Assembly (NCBI GenBank): GCA_004298295.1
Contig: SCUH01000331.1
Location: 1-28,614, forward strand
Direction: 5' to 3'
Origin: Betaproteobacteria bacterium
GTDB lineage: Bacteria > Pseudomonadota > Gammaproteobacteria > Burkholderiales > SG8-39
Length of the DNA: 28,614 nucleotides
The notes below the pieces were generated by a model. The model did no database searches and was not told the origin of the DNA. It saw only the letters and a list, made by a program, of their open reading frames with translations. Positions 16,000 through 23,049 of the stretch are shown one piece after another (within the stretch, counting starts at the first letter, position 1; every line of letters begins with the position of its first letter). A program made the translations under genes and the position numbers.

Positions 16000-16356
16000 G
16001 TGCATGCGCGCGCAAAGCCGGCTCGCTTCGGGATCGGGGCGGATCGAAGGCTAGTCCGAAGTGAGGATTTCGAGCGCCTGCTGCGCGAGGGCCGGCGCGA
16101 CAGTTTTTCGGGCTTTACGTTCTTTCATGCACCTCGCACCCAGGGACCCCCCCGTCTTGGCATCCTGATATCGCGCAAACATGCCGCAAAGGCAACCGAT
16201 CGAAACTTCATCAAGCGCTGCATTCGCGAGGCGTTCCGCCTCGAACAGGAGGCACTGGGTGCGCTTGACGTGCTGGTTCGGCCTGGCTACGGGGTTAAAC
16301 CGGGTGCGGCAATGATTGCGCGATTGCGACCGCTTTTTTCGAAGCTCAGGCGATGA
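16000..16356 (+). CDS. rnpA: Ribonuclease P protein component
   Basis: A 118-residue basic protein that helps the RNase P RNA cut the 5' leader from pre-tRNA. The family pattern is visible: RLVRSEDFERLL at the start, PRLGILISRKHAAKATDRN, and the RNA-binding helix RNFIKRCIREAFR (68-80). The usual motif is RNRxKRxxRExFR; here the second Arg is Phe70. The GTG at 16000 is the only reasonable start, with ATG at 16004 out of frame. It overlaps yidD by 4 bases (ATGA), as usual for this cluster. Some betaproteobacterial RnpA proteins are also variable at this position, so loss of function is not implied. Confidence 0.93.
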   Translation: MHARAKPARFGIGADRRLVRSEDFERLLREGRRDSFSGFTFFHAPRTQGPPRLGILISRKHAAKATDRNFIKRCIREAFRLEQEALGALDVLVRPGYGVKPGAAMIARLRPLFSKLRR

Positions 16357-16586
16357 CTCGCTTGTTACGCTGGATGGTGCGGGTATATCGCTATTTGATC
16401 AGCCCGATGCTGGGGCCTTCGTGCCGATTCCACCCAAGTTGCTCGGAGTACGCAGACGAGGCGCTCGCGCGGCATGGCTTGCTGCGCGGAGGCTGGCTGG
16501 CTGCGCGGCGTGTCTGCCGTTGCGGTCCCTGGAACGCTGGGGGCTTTGATCCGGTGCCGGAAACCCGTGCAAACTCAAACCGGTAG
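16353..16586 (+). CDS. yidD: Membrane protein insertion efficiency factor YidD
   Basis: A 77-residue small membrane-associated protein thought to aid YidC-dependent insertion. The sequence MTRLLRWMVRVYRYLISPMLG has an amphipathic N-terminal helix, followed by the conserved PSCRFHPSCSEYA and RVCRCGPWNAGGFDPVP. Its start overlaps the rnpA stop as ATGA, and it is followed by yidC after 15 bases. Confidence 0.95.
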   Translation: MTRLLRWMVRVYRYLISPMLGPSCRFHPSCSEYADEALARHGLLRGGWLAARRVCRCGPWNAGGFDPVPETRANSNR

Positions 16587-16601
16587 GCAGGCATCGTCTC
16601 C

Positions 16602-18278
16602 ATGGATACCCAGCGACTAATCCTCTTTTTCGTTTTCAGCTTCTCGCTGCTGCTGTTGTGGGACGCGTGGCAGAAGGAGCAGCGCCCCGCGGCGTCGCTG
16701 CCGGCGCCGGTCGCGAAGACGCAAAGCGGCGTGCCGTCGCCGGCAAGACCAATCGGGCCGGCAACGCCGCCCGCTGTGCCGGCGCAGACGGGCGTGCCAT
16801 CCGTTTCCGCTGCCGCAGCGACCGCTGTTGGTGCCGAGCGGATCCGGGTACAGACGGATCTGATGATCGCCGAGATCGACACGCTAGGCGGCAGCCTGCG
16901 CCGGGTCGAGCTGCTCAAACACAAGGACTCCGAGGACAGGTCGAAGAATTTCGTCCTGCTGCAACCCGAACGGCATTACGAAGCCCAGAGCGGCCTTACG
17001 GGGGAGGCTGGACCCAATCACCGCACCCTGTGGGTCGCCATTCCCGGGGAGCGCCAGCTGCAGGCCGGGCAAGCCGCGCTGCAGGTCCGGCTGACGGCTG
17101 AAGGCGGTGACGGCATACGCGTGGAGAAGACTTACACCTTCAGGCGCGACAGCTATCTGGTCGAAGTTGCCATGGAGGTTCGCAATGGCGGCCAAGCGCC
17201 TATTGCGACGCACGCCTATTTCCAGCTCACCCATGATGGCAAGGAACCGACGCACGGTAATGCAATCGCCGGATCGTTCGGTGCGCAGAGTTTCGTCGGC
17301 TTCGCACAATTCACCTCGGAGCGCAAGTACGGGAAGGTGCAGTTTGCCGACCTCGATAAAGGAAAGGCGGAATACGCCAAGCAGGCGCAGGATGGCTGGA
17401 TCGCTTTCGTGCAGCACTACTTTGTCGCCGCGTGGATTCCAGCCGCCAACCTTGGGCGCGAGTTCGTCATCGAGCGCCGGCAGGATGGCAGTTACGTGGG
17501 CAGGGCAGTCGTGCCGGTCGGTACGCTCGCCCCTGGGGCGGCGACCAAGATCGCGGTGCCGCTGTATGTCGGGCCGCAGGAACAAAGGCGCCTGGAGGCA
17601 GCGAACCCGAGTCTTCCGCTGGTGGTCGATTACGGTTGGCTGACGGTGATTGCGCAGCCGCTGTTCTGGCTGCTGGAGATGTTGCATGGTTTGAGTGGCA
17701 ATTGGGGCGTCGCGATCATCCTGCTTACGGTGCTGATCAAGCTGGTGTTCTTCCCGCTGTCGGCGGCAAGCTACAAGTCCATGGCGAAAATGAAGCTCAT
17801 CACGCCGCGGCTCACCAAGATTCGCGAAATGCATGCGCATGACCGTGCCAAGATGAACCAGGCAATGATGGAACTGTACAAGACCGAGAAGATCAATCCG
17901 CTCGGCGGATGCTTCCCGATTCTGGTGCAGATTCCGGTGTTCATTGCGCTCTACTGGGTGCTGCTCGCGGCAATCGAGTTGCGCCACGCGCCATTCGTGC
18001 TGTGGATCAGGGACCTCTCGGCGCTCGATCCCTATTACATCCTGCCGGTGCTGATGACTGTGACGATGGTGCTGCAGACACGCATGAATCCGACGCCGCC
18101 CGATCCCGTGCAGGCCAAGGTGATGCAGTTCATGCCGTATGTTTTCAGTGTGTTCTTCTTCTTTTTCCCGGCCGGCCTGGTGCTGTACTGGCTGGTGAAC
18201 AACATCCTCTCCATCCTGCAGCAATGGCAGATTCAGCGCATGTTCGACCGCGACAGACCTGCCCATGCCAAGCGCTGA
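16602..18278 (+). CDS. yidC: Membrane protein insertase YidC
   Basis: A 558-residue inner-membrane insertase that works alone or with SecYEG. The N-terminal anchor is LILFFVFSFSLLLLWDAW (about 5-22), followed by a Pro/Ala-rich linker and the large periplasmic domain of proteobacterial YidC (about 80-340). The C-terminal part has five membrane segments, with the conserved LSGNWGVAIILLTVLIKLVFFPL, the cytoplasmic hairpin (KMKLITPRLTKI, MMELYKTEKINPLGGCFP) and the last segment VFSVFFFFFPAGLVLYWLVNN. It sits 15 bases after yidD and overlaps mnmE by 14 bases. The ATG at 16602 has a modest AGGC upstream. Confidence 0.97.
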   Translation: MDTQRLILFFVFSFSLLLLWDAWQKEQRPAASLPAPVAKTQSGVPSPARPIGPATPPAVPAQTGVPSVSAAAATAVGAERIRVQTDLMIAEIDTLGGSLRRVELLKHKDSEDRSKNFVLLQPERHYEAQSGLTGEAGPNHRTLWVAIPGERQLQAGQAALQVRLTAEGGDGIRVEKTYTFRRDSYLVEVAMEVRNGGQAPIATHAYFQLTHDGKEPTHGNAIAGSFGAQSFVGFAQFTSERKYGKVQFADLDKGKAEYAKQAQDGWIAFVQHYFVAAWIPAANLGREFVIERRQDGSYVGRAVVPVGTLAPGAATKIAVPLYVGPQEQRRLEAANPSLPLVVDYGWLTVIAQPLFWLLEMLHGLSGNWGVAIILLTVLIKLVFFPLSAASYKSMAKMKLITPRLTKIREMHAHDRAKMNQAMMELYKTEKINPLGGCFPILVQIPVFIALYWVLLAAIELRHAPFVLWIRDLSALDPYYILPVLMTVTMVLQTRMNPTPPDPVQAKVMQFMPYVFSVFFFFFPAGLVLYWLVNNILSILQQWQIQRMFDRDRPAHAKR

Positions 18279-19638
18279 CGGGGACGGAGCCGGCGCTGCA
18301 CCGGCCGCGGATACGATCGGCGCTGTCGCGACACCGCCCGGGCGTGGCGGCATCGGCGTAGTGCGGGTTTCGGGCGCGGCGGTGCCGGCGATCGCTCGAG
18401 CCGTCGTGGGCCAACTGCCGGCGCCGCGCCGCGCGAGCCTGCGCAGCGCACGCGATGCGAGCGGCGCCGTGATCGACCGGGGAATCGTGCTCTATTTCCC
18501 GGCGCCCGATTCGTACACGGGCGAAACGGTGCTCGAATTTCAGGGGCACGGCGGTCCCGTGGTGATGCAGGCTGTGCTCGCGGCATTTCTCGACGCGGGC
18601 GCGCGGCTGGCCGCACCCGGCGAGTTCACTCAGCGTGCTTATCTGAACGGCCGGCTCGACCTGGCACAGGCGGAAAGTGTGGCCGACCTAATCGATGCGG
18701 CAAGCCGCGAAGCGGCACGTTCCGCGTTGCGTTCGCTCAGCGGCGAGTTCTCGAACGTGATTGACGCACTGGTCGCATCGCTCACGGAGCTCAGAGCATT
18801 GACCGAAGCGATGCTGGATTTTCCGGAAGAGGAGGTCGACACCCTGCACCGGGACGATGCGCATGCCCGGCTGGAGCGCGTGCGTGCGACGCTGGCAGAG
18901 GTCGTCGTGAAAAGCTGGCAGGGCAGCCTGCTGCGCAACGGCGTCAACGTGGTGCTCGCCGGCCGGCCCAACGTGGGCAAATCCAGCCTGCTGAACCGCC
19001 TCGCCGGCGAAGAGCGTGCGATCGTGACGGCGCTTCCGGGCACCACGCGCGACGCGTTGCACGAGTCGATCCAGATCGAGGGTGTGCCGATCAACATCAT
19101 CGACACCGCGGGCCTGCACGAGTCGCGGGACGAGGTCGAACAGCTGGGCATCGCGCGCGCGCGACGGGAGCTGGCCCAGGCCGATGTCGTGCTCGCAGTA
19201 TTCGATGCGGCGGCCGGTCTGACGCCGGAGGATCGCGCGGTGCTGGCGCAATTGCCGCCGGAGGGTCACCAAGTCCACGTCTACAACAAGATCGATCTCG
19301 TTCCAGTCGGCGCGGCCGTGGTCGGTTCAGGCGGGGCGGCGGAAGTGTTTGTCTCCGCCAAGACAGGTGCTGGTCTGGAGACGCTGCGCCGCAAGCTGCT
19401 CGAGACGGCTGGCTGGCAGGCGCACGGCGAAGGCGTCTTCTTGGCGCGCGAGCGGCACCTGCGCGCGCTGGCGCTGGCGCAGACGCACCTCGCCGTCGCG
19501 GCGCAGCAAGAGGGTCGCTGGGAGTTCTTTGCCGAAGAACTGCGCGAGGCACAGGTTGCACTGTCGGAAATCACCGGGAAGTTCACCGCTGACGATCTGC
19601 TGGGCGAGATTTTCGCTCGGTTCTGCGTCGGCAAGTGA
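18265..19638 (+). CDS. mnmE: tRNA uridine-5-carboxymethylaminomethyl modification GTPase MnmE
   Basis: A 457-residue GTPase that, with MnmG (also in this window), modifies the wobble uridine of certain tRNAs. The N-terminal domain has DTIGAVATPPGRGGIGVVRVSG, the folate-binding family start. A helical region follows, then the inserted G domain: P-loop GRPNVGKSS near 233-241, TTRD, DTAGLHES and NKID. The C-terminus ends FCVGK, the family FC[IV]GK with the essential Cys. The ATG at 18265 lies 14 bases inside yidC and precedes the conserved region by 16 residues. It is the last gene of the rpmH cluster; a possible terminator follows at 19727. Confidence 0.96.
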   Translation: MPSADGDGAGAAPAADTIGAVATPPGRGGIGVVRVSGAAVPAIARAVVGQLPAPRRASLRSARDASGAVIDRGIVLYFPAPDSYTGETVLEFQGHGGPVVMQAVLAAFLDAGARLAAPGEFTQRAYLNGRLDLAQAESVADLIDAASREAARSALRSLSGEFSNVIDALVASLTELRALTEAMLDFPEEEVDTLHRDDAHARLERVRATLAEVVVKSWQGSLLRNGVNVVLAGRPNVGKSSLLNRLAGEERAIVTALPGTTRDALHESIQIEGVPINIIDTAGLHESRDEVEQLGIARARRELAQADVVLAVFDAAAGLTPEDRAVLAQLPPEGHQVHVYNKIDLVPVGAAVVGSGGAAEVFVSAKTGAGLETLRRKLLETAGWQAHGEGVFLARERHLRALALAQTHLAVAAQQEGRWEFFAEELREAQVALSEITGKFTADDLLGEIFARFCVGK

Positions 19639-19662
19639 TCGCAGGTGATTGTGTCTACAGGA

Positions 19663-19677
19663 AAATTCCGCGAATTT
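19663..19677. repeat. Dyad AAATTC-CGC-GAATTT upstream of pckG
   Basis: A perfect 6-base inverted repeat with a 3-base centre. It overlaps the first bases of the -35 element proposed for pckG, so it may be an operator for an unknown regulator (inference). Confidence 0.5.
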
Positions 19678-19703
19678 CCACTCTGATGGGTCCGGAGTAG
19701 AAT
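19675..19703 (+). promoter_or_regulatory. Possible promoter of pckG
   Basis: TTTCCA (-35, four of six) and TAGAAT (-10, five of six) are 17 bases apart. A start of transcription near 19710 would give a leader of about 64 bases containing the hairpin at 19727-19749. A palindrome TCGCTAGCGA (19707-19716) covers the presumed start point. Confidence 0.45.
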
Positions 19704-19726
19704 CGCTCGCTAGCGAATCCAACCAC

Positions 19727-19757
19727 CGGCCCGGGCTTTCTTTGGGCCGTTTTGCTT
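19727..19757 (+). terminator. Hairpin with T-rich tail between mnmE and pckG
   Basis: CGGCCC (19727-19732), an 11-base loop and GGGCCG (19744-19749) are followed by TTTTGCTTT. This is a fair intrinsic terminator for the rpmH-mnmE operon. Because it lies downstream of the likely pckG promoter, it could equally be a leader attenuator for pckG. Confidence 0.5.
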
Positions 19758-19773
19758 TCTGGGAACCTTGTTC

Positions 19774-21612
19774 ATGACTCAGCCAGCATCCGCCACGACC
19801 GCATATTCAGACGCCCCGGACTGGGTACGGCACGAGGGTCTCAAGCGCTGGGTGGTCGAAATCGCCCGCCGCGTCAAACCCGAACGCGTCGTCTGGTGCG
19901 ACGGTTCGCAGGACGAGTATGACCGGCTGTGTGCGGAGCTGGTGGCCGGCGGCACCTTCATCCGTTTGGACGAGTGTTTGCGGCCCAACAGCTACCTGGC
20001 GCGCTCGCATCCGTCCGACGTCGCGCGCATGGAAGACCGGACTTTCATTTGCAGCATGAGTGAGGACGACGCCGGGCCGACCAACCACTGGGTCGATCCG
20101 CGGACCATGCGGCAGACGCTCGAGCGACTGTTTGACGGCTGCATGCGCGGCCGCACGATGTACGTGGTGCCCTTCTCGATGGGTCCGATCGGTTCGCACA
20201 TCGCTCAGATCGGGGTCGAGATTTCAGATTCGGCTTACGTCGTCGTGAACATGCGCATCATGACGCGCATGGGCCGCGCGGTCGCCGAATGGCTCGGCGA
20301 CGATGGCGATTTCGTGCCCTGCGTGCATTCCGTCGGGGCGCCGCTCGCGCCGTCACAGAAAGATGTGGCGTGGCCCTGCAACGAGGCCGAAAAGTGGATC
20401 GTCCACTTTCCCGAGAGTCGCGAAATCTGGTCGTATGGCTCGGGTTACGGCGGTAATGCGCTCCTTGGCAAGAAGTGCTTGGCGCTGCGCATCGCATCGG
20501 CGATGGCACGCGACGAGGGCTGGCTCGCCGAGCACATGCTGATTCTCGGCGTCGAGTCGCCGCACGGTGAAAAGTCCTATGTCTCGGCGGCCTTCCCGTC
20601 GGCCTGCGGCAAGACCAATTTTTCGATGATGATCCCACCGGTCTCGTTCAAGGGCTGGAAGGTGACTACGATCGGCGAGGACATCGCGTGGATCAAGCCG
20701 GGACACGACGGGCGCTTCTACGCGATCAATCCGGAGGCGGGATTCTTCGGCGTCGCCCCGGGGACTTCGGAGGCGACCAACCCGAACGCGATGCAATCGT
20801 TGCAAGCGAACGTGATCTTCACCAACGTCGCGCTGACACCGGAGGGCGACGTCTGGTGGGAAGACATGACGAGCCAACCGCCTGCGCGCCTGATCGACTG
20901 GCAGGGCAAGGAGTGGACGCCCGGCTGCGGACGCCCCGCAGCGCACCCGAACGCGCGCTTCACGGTGTCGGCCTCGCAATGTCCCTCGATGGACCCGAAG
21001 TGGGAAGACCCGGGCGGCGTGCCGATCTCGGCGTTCGTTTTCGGCGGCCGGCGCTCGAGCACAATTCCGCTGGTCGTCGAGGCGCCGAGCTGGGAAGACG
21101 GCGTCTACATGGGCGCCACCTTGGGCTCGGAAACCACGGCTGCAATCACCGGCAAGGTGGGTGTGGTGCGACGCGACCCGATGGCCATGATCGCCTTCTG
21201 CGGCTATCACATGGGCGATTATTTCGCTCACTGGCTGAGGATGGGAAAGGCGGTGCGTCACCCGCCGCGGATCTTCCGCGTCAACTGGTTTCGCAGGGAC
21301 GCGAACGGCAAGTTCGTCTGGCCGGGTTTCTCCGAGAACATGCGGGTGCTCGCCTGGATCGTCGAACGATGCCACGGCCGCGCGCAGGCGGCACCGAATG
21401 CGCTCGGCCTGATGCCGCGCTATGAGGACTTGCGCTGGGCGGGGCTGGAGAAGTTTGGCCGCGAGCGATTTGCCGAGCTTGAGCAGATCGATCGCCACGC
21501 GTGGCAGCACGAGCTCGGCGCGCACGACGAACTGTTTGCCAAGCTCGGCGCCAAGCTGCCGCGCGAATTGGCGGCGCGCCGCGCGCAATTGCATCAGAAA
21601 CTTGCGGCGTGA
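19774..21612 (+). CDS. pckG: Phosphoenolpyruvate carboxykinase, GTP-dependent
   Basis: A 612-residue enzyme converting oxaloacetate and GTP to phosphoenolpyruvate, GDP and CO2, the entry step of gluconeogenesis. The kinase P-loop FPSACGKTN with the reactive Cys278 is intact, and so are PNSYLARSHPSDVARMEDRT, VPFSMGPIGSHIAQIG, GEDIAWIKPG, INPEAGFFGVAPGTS, VFGGRRSSTIPLV and GYHMGDYFAHWL. The length is typical of GTP-type enzymes (about 600), longer than the ATP type. ATG at 19774 is preferred over TTG at 19768. The gene stands alone with its own leader, and faces the MFS gene tail to tail. Confidence 0.97.
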   Translation: MTQPASATTAYSDAPDWVRHEGLKRWVVEIARRVKPERVVWCDGSQDEYDRLCAELVAGGTFIRLDECLRPNSYLARSHPSDVARMEDRTFICSMSEDDAGPTNHWVDPRTMRQTLERLFDGCMRGRTMYVVPFSMGPIGSHIAQIGVEISDSAYVVVNMRIMTRMGRAVAEWLGDDGDFVPCVHSVGAPLAPSQKDVAWPCNEAEKWIVHFPESREIWSYGSGYGGNALLGKKCLALRIASAMARDEGWLAEHMLILGVESPHGEKSYVSAAFPSACGKTNFSMMIPPVSFKGWKVTTIGEDIAWIKPGHDGRFYAINPEAGFFGVAPGTSEATNPNAMQSLQANVIFTNVALTPEGDVWWEDMTSQPPARLIDWQGKEWTPGCGRPAAHPNARFTVSASQCPSMDPKWEDPGGVPISAFVFGGRRSSTIPLVVEAPSWEDGVYMGATLGSETTAAITGKVGVVRRDPMAMIAFCGYHMGDYFAHWLRMGKAVRHPPRIFRVNWFRRDANGKFVWPGFSENMRVLAWIVERCHGRAQAAPNALGLMPRYEDLRWAGLEKFGRERFAELEQIDRHAWQHELGAHDELFAKLGAKLPRELAARRAQLHQKLAA

Positions 21613-21682
21613 AGTGAGCCGCGTCGTTCACCGCGAACTGCGCCGGAGCGACCGCTAGCGTTATCTCGACGCCTGCGGCGGC

Positions 21683-21697
21683 ACGGCGCGACGCCGT
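21683..21697. repeat. Inverted repeat between pckG and the MFS gene
   Basis: ACGGCG-CGA-CGCCGT lies in the 91-base gap between two convergent genes. No T-run flanks it on either side, so a bidirectional terminator role is possible but not shown. I see nothing else in this gap. Confidence 0.4.
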
Positions 21698-21703
21698 TGC
21701 GGC

Positions 21704-22885
21704 TCAACGCGGCACGTGGAGCCTTATCGCCAGCGCGGCTGAGAAGAACGCGGCAACCGAAGCGGCGACAAAGGTTGCGCTCCAGCTCCAGCGCTCGATC
21801 AGCCATCCGCCGAGGGCCATGCCCACGCCGACGCCGGAAAGCAGTGCGGTGGACGACCAGGTGAACGCCTCCGTGGCGTGCCGGGACGAGGCGATTCGAG
21901 CAACCAGCATTGCCTGCATCGTGAGCGCGGGGGCCATGACGATCCCGGCGACGAAACTCAGGCAGGCAAACAACCAGGCATTGTCGGGAAGCGCGAGGAG
22001 CGCCATTCCGCAGCCCATCAATCCGAGCGCAATCGCGAATTGCCGCGTCAGCGGCGGCGCCCAACTGCGGCTACCGTAGGCAAGGCCACCAATGGCGCTG
22101 CCTGCGCTCATCAGCGCGAGCAAAATGCCGGCCATCGCGGGAAGGCCACGGGCCGACGCATAGGCCGTGATGCCGATCTCGACCAGCCCGAACGCAGCGG
22201 CGTAGCCCAGGACGGTCGCGAGCAGCGCGGTGAAGCCGTGTCCCGCGAGCGGTCCGAGCAGGCTTGCCGCCGCGTGCGGCTCCGTGCGCCAACGTGCGAG
22301 CGCGGGCGAGCGGAGAAACAAGAATGTGCCCGAAGCGCCGCAGAGTGCCGAAAGAAGAACGGCAGCGTCGGCTGAGGCAACCGCGATCAAGAACGCCACC
22401 AGCATCGGCCCGACGATGAAGATGAGTTCGATCAGTACCGATTCGAGCGAATAAGCCGCCCCGAGCAGCGATTCCTCGCGCAGCTGTTGTCGCAGAAAGG
22501 TCCGCATGCAAACCGTGATCGGAGGAAAGCTCGCGCCGGCTGCGAACGCCAACACCACGCTCAGCAACGTGTTGGGAGTGATGTGTGTGGTGAGCACCAG
22601 AGCGCACAGCGCGCCCGGGAAGGCCGCGGCACAGATGGTGAGTACACCTCGCGGACCCGAGCGGTCGATGATGCGTCCGAGCAGTGGCGCGACACAGGCC
22701 AGGCCGATGATGTACGCAGCGGTCATTGCGCCGGCCGCCGCGAACGAGCCGCTGGCGCCTTGGACCAGCAACAGGATCGACAGTCCGGTGACGCCGATCG
22801 GTAGCCGACCGATGACGGACGCGAGCACCGTGGCGCGCAACTCGGGATGCGCGAGCAGGGCGGTGTATCGATCGAGCGAGATCAT
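21704..22885 (-). CDS. MFS transporter of unknown substrate
   Basis: A 393-residue integral membrane protein with about twelve hydrophobic segments in two halves, the layout of the major facilitator superfamily. The first half contains GLACVAPLLGRIIDRSGPRG, the usual loop 2-3 motif with its Asp and Arg residues; the second half has repeated Gly/Ala-rich helices. The substrate cannot be read from the sequence; drug or metabolite efflux is possible. It is the only leftward gene to the right of dnaA and separates pckG from mnmG, so it may be a later insertion. The ATG at 22885 starts a hydrophilic stretch of about 18 residues before the first helix. Its upstream gap contains the parS sites. Confidence 0.85.
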   Translation of the reverse strand: MISLDRYTALLAHPELRATVLASVIGRLPIGVTGLSILLLVQGASGSFAAAGAMTAAYIIGLACVAPLLGRIIDRSGPRGVLTICAAAFPGALCALVLTTHITPNTLLSVVLAFAAGASFPPITVCMRTFLRQQLREESLLGAAYSLESVLIELIFIVGPMLVAFLIAVASADAAVLLSALCGASGTFLFLRSPALARWRTEPHAAASLLGPLAGHGFTALLATVLGYAAAFGLVEIGITAYASARGLPAMAGILLALMSAGSAIGGLAYGSRSWAPPLTRQFAIALGLMGCGMALLALPDNAWLFACLSFVAGIVMAPALTMQAMLVARIASSRHATEAFTWSSTALLSGVGVGMALGGWLIERWSWSATFVAASVAAFFSAALAIRLHVPR

Positions 22886-22929
22886 GGACTGCCGCGGGAA
22901 AAGTTGCGGATTGTCCCACGGGAGGCCGC

Positions 22930-22946
22930 ATGCTGCGACGCAGCAT
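22930..22946. repeat. 17-base palindrome upstream of the parS sites
   Basis: ATGCTGCG-A-CGCAGCAT, perfect 8-base arms with one central base. Its centre is about 32 bases from that of the first parS site and 53 bases upstream of the MFS start. It could be an operator for the MFS gene (inference). Confidence 0.5.
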
Positions 22947-22962
22947 CCGACGTTGGAATCGA

Positions 22963-22978
22963 GGTTCCACGTGGAACC
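22963..22978. other. parS: parS centromere site 1
   Basis: GGTTCCACGTGGAACC, a perfect 16-base palindrome. It matches the ParB-binding consensus TGTTNCACGTGNAACA at all positions except the outermost two. parA and parB lie 2.6 and 3.4 kb downstream, the normal arrangement. Confidence 0.88.
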
Positions 22979-22997
22979 GAGGGCTCTGCTAGGCCCA

Positions 22998-23026
22998 TGG
23001 TTTCACGTGGAGCCTTCGCGTATTAT
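22998..23026 (+). promoter_or_regulatory. Possible mnmG promoter overlapping parS site 2
   Basis: TATTAT (23021-23026) is a good -10 element, 24 bases before the GTG start of mnmG. The hexamer 17 bases upstream (TGGTTT, 22998-23003) is a poor -35. If this is the promoter, parS site 2 fills the spacer. Confidence 0.4.
22999..23014. other. parS: parS centromere site 2
   Basis: GGTTTCACGTGGAGCC keeps the CACGTG core but differs from the consensus at three positions (1, 14 and 16). Its centre lies 36 bases from that of site 1. It falls between the likely -35 and -10 elements of mnmG. Confidence 0.75.
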
Positions 23027-23049
23027 GGCGCTCCCAGAAGGTTTAATCA

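Noticed and set aside
16884..18353. 489-codon leftward frame opposite yidC
   Set aside because: Low-complexity His/Arg/Gln-rich translation; yidC is complete on the other strand.
20353..21594. 413-codon leftward frame opposite pckG
   Set aside because: Antisense shadow; the pckG frame is complete and well conserved.
21613..21703. Possible small gene or terminator between pckG and the MFS gene
   Set aside because: No start codon with a ribosome-binding site and no T-run beside the inverted repeat; kept only as a repeat.
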